NCBI GenBank assembly: GCA_963971225.1
Contig: OZ020269.1
Location: 44,971,264 to 45,035,263 of the forward strand
Source of the DNA: Melieria omissa
Taxonomy: Eukaryota; Arthropoda; Insecta; Diptera; Ulidiidae
Reading direction: 5' to 3'
Length of the DNA stretch: 64,000 nucleotides
This document shows positions 56,265 through 64,000 of the stretch, piece after piece (the stretch's first letter is position 1; each line of letters begins with the position of its first letter). Under the pieces are notes generated by a model. It searched no databases. It was not told the origin of the DNA and saw only the letters and a list, made by a program, of their open reading frames with translations. Position numbers and translations under genes: made by a program.

Positions 56265-57248
56265 TATTAGGATCTGGGGAGACTCGTTTGTGGGATAACA
56301 GACAGCATTGGGTCTTGCGAGGATTAAAATCGACCCAGTTCGCTTGACCCCACTTGGAGATTGTTTGTAGGTCGCTATTAAGTGTGTGATTCATACGGCG
56401 CCGTTCTCTCTCAATCTCTTCATACGCTGTACTGAACTCTTATAGTTTTCAGAACGATATTTCCCCAAAAATCCAGTAATAACTTCTTTAATCGATTGCC
56501 ATGTTTTCAATTCGTCACCAACTAACACAAAATCAAATGTCTCTGTTTTGATTCATTTCTGTATATCTGGACCATTAATAAGTCCAGGTATAAAAGACAC
56601 TTACCACAAAACTTTTTAAACAGACTGAAATATGTGAACAATAAAATTTCTAATTCAGATGTGAACATTTCTTCACTTTATTTTGCAAAAAAACATGTCT
56701 TTGTGACATTAAAGGGCTTGGCATATTTTTTTTATTTTTGGCAATACAAATGCGTTTTTGCATTAATATTAATAGAATAAAAAACAGGTTTTTTTATTAC
56801 AATCAAAAAAAGTCGATTTTTTTAACATTGACCCCCCAAAATTTCGATAAGGTGTAATAATTTTGTTACACAGTGTTAAGAAAATTTGCTCATCTAAGAA
56901 TTAGCAGGAAGTTTGCTGAAGACAGTAATATAAAATTTTGAATATCTTAAGACTTATAAAGAAAAAACTGGTTGAAAAAACCCGAATACACACAATCTTT
57001 ACACGGCTGTAACTTGTAAAAGGCAACTAACTTTGCAAAACCCAGCTAGGGTTTTGTTACTCTATAAGAGTACTATCGATTAGTCTTGGTCGGTTCCGGG
57101 TTAGATTCCATGACCCCGAAATTGTCGCACAGTGTTATTAATGTCAGTTTGAAGCAAAGGAATGTCAGTGTGGTCACGTATACTACGAAATAGTTTTAAG
57201 TCGTCAGCGTATAACAGAAAATTGGAATGTTGAAAACAATCCCCAATA

Positions 57249-58189
57249 CAGGGGCGTAGCCAAGGGAGGGGGTTTGGGTGTCAGAACACCCCCAAGGCCT
57301 ATAATTATTTTAAATTTTCAATTACTATGCATGGTATACCATACACGTTCCCACAAAGAAGATCTTTTCACCTTTAAACATTTAAATGAATAGTAAAAAA
57401 TTTTTAGGGTGAAACCGATATGATTTTTTTAATAAGTTCCCTTCAGGCTCAGTACAGCTATTTGCATGATCTAAAGCATGTTTAAATCATCGGGTGGAAT
57501 GTCCTTCGAGCCTTTTGGATGGCTTCTACGTCCGCAAAATGCCTTCGCTTTTTTTTTTTTATAAGGTGTAAGTCAAACGATGCCGATCAGGTGCAAACGA
57601 GGAGTGGTTGATGGTTAAAATTCTACTTTTAGTCTCAAAAAACCAGTCACAATTGTCTATAGATTAGATGGCGTCTTTCGATAGCCAAAGTGTTTAAATG
57701 CGATAATGTTATGTTTTTGAGATGCTTAACTTTCGCCTTACTAAAGATTTTTGTAATCGTGATAGTCCGCTTTTCAAAAAAATGCCTTACTTTAAAGATT
57801 TATTTTGAAAAATTGTGGCGGAAGCGCCTGGGATCACCCGTGTAGGTGTTTGGTATACAAAATAACAAAAATAAAAAACACGAATAATATTTCCAAAACA
57901 ATTTTTTTGGTTATGTTATTGAAAACTATGTACTGTCGAATTTGTTTAGAAATTCGACATAATAACTACATTGGATAAATACTCTGGCAGATGTTGAACA
58001 TGAATCATGAAAAAGATCACCCGGGTGGGTATAATTAAAGCGAAGATTAAATCCAATTTTAAGGCGATTTTGGCTGATCCATATTGGTTTTTTTTTAAGG
58101 TGCAGTGTACTTTAAAAAATATGTAATACAAAATTGGGAACCAATTTTTTTAAAACCCCTCCCATGACCAAGTTCTGGCTACGCCCATG
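57249..58189. mobile_element. hAT MITE, 941 bp
   Basis: Ends CAGGGGCGTAGCCA and TGGCTACGCCCATG are flanked by the 8-bp duplication CCCCAATA (57241-57248, 58190-58197). The interior has no transposase. It splits the LINE between PQGS and YADD boxes. Confidence 0.88.
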
Positions 58190-59109
58190 CCCCAATATAA
58201 TTGATAAACAAGACAAACAAAATTTGGCCGAGGATACTGCCTTGCGGGACACCAGAAGAGGCAACATAATTGCGAGAATTAACCCTTTACACGGTACAGT
58301 TGTATATCTGCAACCAACCGTAAAATTGCCCGTCATTTCGGAAGTAACTATCAAAACGACTCGTTTTTGCGATTTTACAACTATGCAAGGTTCCTTGTTT
58401 GAAATACTGGCGTTAAAAGTGGGGAACAAGTAGCTAAATTTTACTTTACAGCACTTATTTGACCGTTTTTGCGAAAAGTTGCACGCATTTATTTTAGTGA
58501 AACAAAAGTGATTAAAACTTATTAATTGGTTATATACGTTTTCATGAGTCAAAAAATCGAAAAAATTCTATGATTTATTTCGAACAAACATACTTTCTAG
58601 AGCTTATGTTCAAAATTTCAAGTCAATCCGAGCAGTAGATCGTAAATAGCAACTCGATTTGTAGCGCGCTATCTGCCTTGCGATAGGCAAACTTTAAACG
58701 TGATTTTCTCCAAATGATGTTTTTTAAAAAATGCCTTTGCGGTGACCATATCTCAAAAACTACTTGACCAATTCATCTTTCGTTTTTTTGACTCCTGAAA
58801 ACGTATATAACCCCTTAATAAAAACACACACACACACTTTGCGAAAAATGCGGAGAAGGACTCTGCTACAACAAACGCATTTATTGCTTTAAAAATTTTC
58901 ATTTAAAACAAAACATATTAAAAAAAAACAAGTTTTAATGCTTTCTGTTTTTTTTTGTTTTTAATGTTTTTTTACAAAAAAACCTTACAAAATTAAAGTA
59001 TTGTAGTATGTACGGTGGCATCACCCGACCCGTGGCACTACTCGGTGCAGTGGAATCATTCGAGCCATGGCACTACTCGGCGCATGATCGCCGACGGTGG
59101 CGTAACATG

Positions 59110-59411
59110 CAGTGTTGCCGTTTTGGTCTAATTGGACCAAAATTGGTAGCTTCGTTTCGTAAATTAAATTGTAAACGCGGTTTTCTGAAAGCTTTAGTTT
59201 AAATTCCGCAGATTTTCGAAGATCGCGCGCTGTTATTCCTTCTGTGAAAAAGGAGCTGTGCAAGAAGACGACTCATGGACATGTAGTTTATTTGCAAAAG
59301 TTTTTATGAACTAAATATTAATTTTTATTAAATTTTAAATTTATTTTGGTAGGCTGAGATTGATTTTGGACCAATTATGGTAGGGGAAAAAAATTCTTAG
59401 TGGCAACACTG
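59110..59411. mobile_element. hAT MITE, 302 bp
   Basis: Ends CAGTGTTGCC and GGCAACACTG are flanked by the perfect 8-bp duplication GTAACATG (59102-59109, 59412-59419). A TTTTGGTCYAATTGGACCAA palindrome follows the left end. Confidence 0.88.
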
Positions 59412-59581
59412 GTAACATGCCGAAGTAGCGAGTAGCAAAACACCGCGCGAAAACGGGAGACGAGAAGCAAACAGTGAGCAGCGCAGTAGTGTTGGTGGCG
59501 TGTTGGCGAAAATTGCCCAATTTTATAATAAACACTGTACTTTTAAAATTCCGAAATAAAGCGTTCTAAAGTATATTAAAA

Positions 59582-59928
59582 GCAGCCGCCGTGGCTCAGT
59601 TGGTTAGTGCGCGGTCCAGCGAGTCGAATGCAGAGCGCCGCAAGTTCGAATACTGCATGTAGTAACACCTAAAAAAAAATAACGGGAAACTCGTTTTCTC
59701 TTTCGGTGGCTGTCCTCTCAGCTGGAAATGGCAAACCTCTGAGAGTAAAAATTGCCTATGAAAAAGCTCCCAACCTGCCGTTCGGAACCGGCATAAAACT
59801 GTAGGTCCTTTCCACCCGCGTACAAATTCACACGCACAACACGGGTGGCTGCGGGAAACTAGGCCTTAGTCTCGCGTAAGCGGGCTGTCGTGCCAATCAA
59901 TTATTATTATTAGTTATTAATTAATTAT
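59582..59928 (+). repeat. tRNA-derived SINE, copy 3 (full length)
   Basis: A 347-bp copy with a perfect 15-bp duplication TAAAGTATATTAAAA (59567-59581, 59929-59943). The head has A-box (TGGCTCAGTTGG) and B-box (AGTTCGAATACT) sequences for RNA polymerase III. The core and a TTATTA tail follow. It gives the cleanest reference for the family. Confidence 0.92.
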
Positions 59929-60324
59929 TAAAGTATATTAAAAAATAAAAAATACGTGTTTTTTTTAATTTAGGTTTATATCTAAAAAACAACATTTGAT
60001 GAAAAAATTCGCTGTTGCCGTGTAAAGGTTTAACATACATAACATAAACAACATACTCTGTTAGTGAGATATGATTTTAACCAATTAAAAAAGGTTGAGT
60101 GAAAGCCAAGTGGTGCAAGTTTTGAAACTAAAATAACATGCGAAACACTATCAAATGCCTTAGAAAGATCAGTATAAATGGTGTCCACTTGGTCACCAAT
60201 CTTAAAAGCCGACATACAAAATTCAGAAAAGACGGACAGATTCAACACAGTAGAGCGGCCTGGCATAAAACCATGTTGGTTCGGGCTTATTTGTTTCACG
60301 GCAAAAAACATTTTAGTTTTGACT

Positions 60325-61011
60325 TACTTACTTACTTAACTGGCCATAACAACCCGTTATCGGGTTACGGCCTGCCGCAAAACTTCTCTCCAGGCGCCTC
60401 TGCTTTGCGCGCGCCTTCTCCAGTTAGTAACACCAAGAGATGACAGGGCCTCTTCAACTTGGTCCTTCCACCGGAGACACGGCCTCCCTCTTCGCCGTCG
60501 ACCTCCAACCATCGCATCGAACACCTTTTTCGCCGGAGCTTCGTCGTCCATGCGGCAGACATGACCGAGCCAGCGTAGCCGCTGGATGTTTATTCGCTGC
60601 GCTACGTCCATGTCCTTATACAGCTCATACAGCTCGTTATTGGTTCGTATACGATAGTCGTCACCAACACGAACAGGGCCGAAGATTTTGCGAAGTACCT
60701 TCCTCTCGAACACTCCAAGGGCCGCTATGTCGTTTCGTGTCATTGTCCATGCTTCAGCGCCATAGAGGAGCACGGGCAAGATAAGCGTCCTATAGAGTGC
60801 AAGTTTTGTCGGTCGAGAGAGGTCTCTACTTCTCAATTGCCTACCGAGACCGTAGTAGCACCTGTTGGCAAGAGTTATCCTTCGCTTTATCTCCAGGCTG
60901 ACATCATTGCTGCTGTTGATGGCGGTGCCAAGGTAGACGAATTCCTTGACAACTTCAAAAGTATACCTGTCGGCCTCGACGTGAGACCCTAGCCGCTGCG
61001 AGTCCCTGCAG
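60325..61011 (-). pseudogene. RTE-like LINE 3' fragment
   Basis: The frame reads FVYLGTAINSSNDVSLEIKRR, LPVLLYGAEAWTM and RLRWLGHVCRMD, the C-terminal end of an RTE-like polyprotein. Its 3' end is a short ACTT tandem repeat (60318-60333), as in RTE elements. A 12-bp duplication TTAGTTTTGACT (60313-60324, 61012-61023) flanks it. It is strongly 5'-truncated. Confidence 0.82.
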
Positions 61012-62180
61012 TTAGTTTTGACTACCTTCTCGAAAATTTTAGAAATCGTTGATAATTTTGACATTGATCTATAATTTGAGATCTCATTTTTTCTTCTTTA
61101 AAGATTGGTGTAATATAGGCAACCTTCCATTTATCAATAAATACGCCATGTCGCAACGACAGATTGAAGATAATGCTTAAAGGAGCAGAGATAGCAGAAG
61201 CGCAACCATCACAGTCTTGTTTTGTTGAACAGGATAAGTCTTTAATCGCTACAAGAACATCTATAGCAGATACCAAAAGATTACCAAAGTTGACTATTGA
61301 GTTACCAGTATTAGTGGGCGAGGGAGAAAAACTACTATGGTCCTCTACAAAAGTTGAGCTAAAGAAATCAGCAAATAAAGTTGAGGTGTCCCGAAAATTA
61401 TGAGAGGTTTTGTCATTATATTTCATGCAGGAGGGAATACTAGAGCAACCTTTTTTAGAATTGACAAAGAACCAAAAAGATTTTGGATTGAACTTTAAAT
61501 CATTCTCAAACTTAGCGATGTACCTCTGATATAACAATTTATGGAGCATTAAACTCCTTCATGTAGCGTACATACTTAACGTAACAATCAACAGAGCCAG
61601 CGGATTTATAAAGTTTATGAAACTTATTCCTTTTATTTTTAATAGTTTTAAGATTTTTAGAATACCAGGGCAGCTTGTGCACTCTAGTTGGGAGAAGAGG
61701 TATGTAGTTTGAGAAAGCCTTAATAATGGCATCAATAAAAATGTCATAACAAACTTTAATGCACTTGCCGGAAAACAGCTCGTTCCAATTAGTGTCAAGG
61801 ATGGAATTGATTAACTTAAAATTAGCTAATTTCAGATTAAATGATTTACTCTCAACGATCGGAAGTTCTGGATCGTAGAAATCAATCAAGTAGTAAGGGC
61901 TTATGGTATTTGTCAGACACCGTAAAAGCGAAATCACAAACACACAACTTAGGGCAGACGTTATTGCTGACAAAAATAAGATCCAAGATTCTATTTATTA
62001 ATTTAGTTTGAAGTAGATCAAGACTCAAAAGGCAATCGAGGAAGTAAACTTCGTGCGAGTGGTGTACATCAGTGGGTGTTAAGACATGATCGTCAGCAAT
62101 ATTAGACCAAACTATGTTATTCAGATTAAAATCCCCAAGGGTACAAAAATTATCATTACAATTCTTATCAACTAAATGTA

Positions 62181-62683
62181 CACCCATACCTCACTTTGCG
62201 TCGTGGTTACGTTCCAAAAAAACACGACGCAAAGTGAATTATGATTTTGTATAGCAAACCATGTAAAGATCGAAGATAGGTTCCAGGGTTACGAAAATAC
62301 TGCTTCTTAAAAAGAAAATTGAACAAAGTACATACATACAAAAAACCAAAAAAAAACAAATTCAATTAAAACAAAATAAAATATTCAATTAATTTATAAG
62401 AACAAAATAAAAATTAATCACTGTCTGATGAGTCAGACAGTGGCTGTTGTCGTACGTCGGCTTTCTTTCACAAAAGTTAGAAAGGGAATCCCCGAGTTTT
62501 GATGGCATGGCGCAATTAGAAACAAAAGTGTCATCTTTTAGAAAAAAAGGAAAATTAAAACAAAAAAATTAAAGACTCGAACCCAAAACAACGCAACTTC
62601 GAAAATCTAACGACGCACAGTGAAAATTAGTACTAATTTAGCAGCGACGCAACTTCGCAACAACGCAAAGCGAGGTATGGGTG
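62181..62683. mobile_element. TA-target MITE with recurring terminal motif
   Basis: The 503-bp element has ends CACCCATACCTCACTTTGCG and CGCAAAGCGAGGTATGGGTG with TA on both sides (62179-62180, 62684-62685). CGACGCAAAGTGA-like motifs recur inside (62223, 62610, 62643). Its removal restores the LINE endonuclease frame. Confidence 0.82.
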
Positions 62684-63116
62684 TACAATATTATCTGCAT
62701 GTGAACAATATAAAGAATCTACACTATTAAGCGGGATGTATGAGACACAAATAAAGAGGCGCTCCTTCGAGCCAGTAATGCAAACACAAACTTGGTCAAG
62801 AAGGGTGTCAGATATTTCCAAATCCATCAAGGCGGAGCGCAAGGTGTTTCTGGGAGCAATCAAAACACCACCACCCCTAGTAAGACCAGTCTTTAATGGA
62901 TCTCTGTACTTCCTATACACACTATAGAGTTTAGGATCAAAGAATTCCCCATAAAAAAAATCTTGGTTGAGCCAGGTTTCCGAAACACTACTACATCAAA
63001 CTGAAACTGTGAAGCAGCAAAGATATCATTTGCCTTTGTTCTCATCCCTGACATGTTTTGGTAGTAGACCTTAAAGGTTCCAGATGAAGGCACAAGGTTT
63101 TGAGAGAAGCTTGTAA

Positions 63117-63840
63117 CTAAGCCATTGGCTCTGCACTTGGGGGCTTTTGAAGAAACTTAAACGACCGGACTTTAATATCAGTTGGCCAAAGAAAAGAGTT
63201 AAAACTAGTACTTAAAGCACTAGGTGTTACTCCCAACTTGAAATTGACACTCTTCAGCTTCCCAATGTCGTTAACTTTTTTGATTAATTTAAAACAAGCC
63301 AAGTGCTGTTTATCTAACTGAATGTGATTAGTGACATAAGAGATATCTTTTTAGGAGACTGAACTATTGAAGGAAGAGAGATGAACCAATTTTTTGCGCG
63401 CAACTACATCAAGTTCGGCAAATTCGTTGCTACCCACAACCGTAATCTCTTTTTTGGACTTCTTCTTACTGACTCTCACCCAACCGCCACCATTAGAAGC
63501 AACATCAGCGGCATCAGCAACCGAGACAGAATCATCATGGGTTCCAGTATCGGAGTCTCTAGGAGCAGCAGCAGCAGCACCAACATCAACAAGAGTAGCA
63601 GCAGCAGCAGTATCAGCAAAAGTAGCAGCAGAGCGCGAACTAGTACCACCCATAGCCCAAACAACAGCAGCATCTGCGAGCGAAGTGACTTTACCACTCT
63701 TAGCAGTTTTAGCAGGTTTAGAGAGCGACTCAGCTCCATCTATTACACCAATAGAAGCATTAACAAGCGGGGTGGCCTTAGCGAAAAGAGCGAAATCAAT
63801 TGAACTCCACCAGAGATACGTAACAGCCCACTAGAAGTAG
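63117..63840 (-). pseudogene. LINE ORF1 (gag-like), broken
   Basis: The frame at 63351-63653 encodes an Ala/Ser/Thr/Asp-rich low-complexity region, then a basic stretch (VSKKKSKKEI) and ARKKLVHLSSF. It passes by frameshift to 63117-63302 with LKSVNFKLGVTPSALS and FLWPTDIKVRSF. ORF1 proteins of this LINE group bind the element RNA. The N-terminus continues to about 63835 in another frame and is lost at the family X junction. Confidence 0.6.
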
Positions 63841-63842
63841 TA

Positions 63843-64000
63843 TTCGTTACATTTGGTGTCAGAAGTGGGATTGTGGAAAATTAAAAATAAACAAAAAAAT
63901 AAAAACAACAAACGAAATAAATAAAATTATAAAAGCACGGACATGGTTAAACTCGAGCTGCTGCAGGTAGACCAGCTGAAGAAGGAGCTGGCTGCCTGGA
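63843..64000 (+). mobile_element. family X fragment: leader and start of gag
   Basis: The last nine bases of an X LTR (TTCGTTACA, 63843-63851) are followed by TT, the TGGTGTCAGAA primer site (63854) and the leader. The rest of the LTR is missing; LINE sequence lies directly upstream, so the copy is 5'-truncated or recombined. Confidence 0.8.
63943..64000 (+). CDS. gag of family X, N-terminus, cut by window end
   Basis: The frame starts MVKLELLQVDQLKKELAAW, matching the SAP-like gag start at 13519 with one change. It runs open to the window edge. Confidence 0.85.
   Translation, partial: MVKLELLQVDQLKKELAAW

Larger units (their letters stand above)
55333..56400 (-). pseudogene. non-LTR RT C-terminal fragment nested in the CACTA-like element
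   Basis: At 56280-56390 it reads SKWGQANWVDFNPRKTQCC, and at 55430-55640 SIAESAALDVLGMSIKNDLRW, the region after the RT palm in jockey/R1-like elements. A short A run at 55333-55342 (minus strand) may be its tail. It is interrupted by the mariner at 55645-56264. Confidence 0.65.
55085..56600 (-). pseudogene. element-encoded protein with HYLHHH motif, split
   Basis: At 56400-56600 the minus strand reads FVLVGDELKTWQSIKEV and FLGKYRSENYKSSVQRM. At 55109-55330 it reads AFANIGVHMLLKIHYLHHH and DEQGERYHQTAL. The two parts look like one protein interrupted by a LINE (55333-56400). I recall similar segments (KIHFLHSHL, DEQGERFHQ) in uncharacterised arthropod proteins but cannot name the family. No catalytic triad is visible. 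Confidence 0.5.
54591..57134. mobile_element. CACTA-like foldback element with ~500-bp inverted arms
   Basis: Ends CACTGTGCGACA and TGTCGCACAGTG are flanked by the 3-bp duplication TTA (54588-54590, 57135-57137), and removal restores the host LINE frame (QTDIN..LAIWC). Arms at 54591-55080 and 56610-57134 are nearly complementary. The CACT start and 3-bp duplication suggest the CMC/CACTA group, with moderate confidence. The centre carries remnants of a coding region and a nested LINE. Confidence 0.75.
58283..60029. mobile_element. TTAA (piggyBac-type) non-autonomous element, 1.7 kb with insertions
   Basis: Ends CCCTTTACACGG and CCGTGTAAAGG are flanked by TTAA (58279-58282, 60030-60033). Inside are a hAT MITE (59110-59411) and a SINE (59582-59928). 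The remaining DNA has no transposase. A short CA microsatellite lies near 58830. Confidence 0.78.
51634..63093 (-). pseudogene. LINE ORF2: AP endonuclease and reverse transcriptase, interrupted
   Basis: ORF2 opens near 63093 (VYYQNMSGMRTKANDIF) with endonuclease motifs (GGGVLIAPR near 62860, TLGDFNLNNIVW near 62130). The linker and RT follow over six insertions to the YADD box (57200) and the C-terminal domain (KAYSLLSFIRRYGQEF at 54300-54430; LLAAPTTRAMRDFNKLS near 51700). Apart from the insertions there are only a few breaks (61540, 62900, 54480). Confidence 0.8.
51440..63842 (-). mobile_element. CR1/jockey-type LINE in seven pieces
   Basis: One minus-strand LINE of about 3.5 kb is spread over 12.4 kb. 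Its pieces are 63842-62684, 62180-61012, 60324-60030, 58282-58190, 57248-57135, 54590-54085 and 51827-51440. At each gap the protein sequence resumes in register once the insertion and one target duplication are removed. The RT boxes appear in order: SPNQHGFMPGRST, TDLSKAFDSVSH, GVPQGSILGQILF, FLLYADDLKLF, then the C-terminal RPKLEY-type region and a stop at 51634. The left limit is approximate; the right edge is cut by family X at 63842. Confidence 0.85.

Noticed and set aside
59582..59660. A functional tRNA gene
   Set aside because: A and B boxes are present, but the sequence is the head of a repeated SINE with a target duplication, and it does not form a full cloverleaf.
63476..63739. A leucine-rich membrane protein on the minus strand
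   Set aside because: It is an out-of-frame reading of the Ala/Ser-rich ORF1 region of the LINE.

Overview
The window looks like a stretch of a fly nuclear genome (cyclorrhaphan Diptera, perhaps a tephritid or a relative; the genus cannot be fixed from here). Spliceosomal introns, nested eukaryotic transposons of many superfamilies, tRNA-derived SINEs and one conserved host exon all point that way. The only host coding sequence I recognise is a 211-nt minus-strand exon (48240-48450) of the O-GlcNAc transferase gene (Ogt / super sex combs), with a canonical acceptor and donor. The rest is therefore best read as intronic, heterochromatin-like DNA of that gene made almost wholly of nested transposable elements. 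This is inference from one exon.

Layout: 1-1470 is the end of a ZMYM1-type hAT element. 2034-3290 is a pair of 120-bp inverted repeats. 3400-17455 is an mdg1/412-like Ty3/gypsy element (LTR, small upstream ORF, gag, pol) broken by two TTAA MITEs and by a solo LTR of a second Ty3/gypsy family, here called 'X'. That solo LTR holds a TA MITE and a nearly intact, very young full-length copy of X (8129-14004, target duplication GTAT, near-identical 417-bp LTRs). 17456-19540 is an RNase H-bearing non-LTR fragment. 19541-26546 holds a SINE, a TTAA MITE, a PIF/Harbinger element and a 5' fragment of X. 26547-30746 is a pogo-like element with its transposase. 30950-34130 is a mariner split by a hAT foldback that is itself split by two MITEs, followed by BEL/Pao debris. 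34290-37070 is an old non-LTR element. 37272-38972 is a Tc1 element whose transposase carries an 86-nt intron. 39170-44710 is a 5.5-kb piggyBac with four nested insertions. 45182-46037 is two solo X LTRs head to head on the same ATAT target.

48240-48450 is the Ogt exon. It is followed on the right by a 1-kb near-perfect tandem duplication of a Tc1 foldback (48509-51010). From about 51440 to 63842 a single CR1/jockey-type LINE on the minus strand is cut into seven pieces by insertions, each with a readable target duplication. One of these (51828-54084) is the most striking object in the window: a Tc1/mariner/IS630-type transposon whose single intact ORF joins an N-terminal RING-H2 finger to a DD35E transposase, flanked by inverted arrays of about sixteen 21-bp repeats. 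The other insertions are a CACTA-like foldback element, a hAT MITE, a TTAA element, an RTE tail and a TA MITE. The window ends inside the gag of another X copy.

The elements do not work together as a pathway. The order of nesting gives a relative history: the CR1, mdg1/412-like and piggyBac elements are older hosts, while X, the foldback duplication and several MITEs are later.
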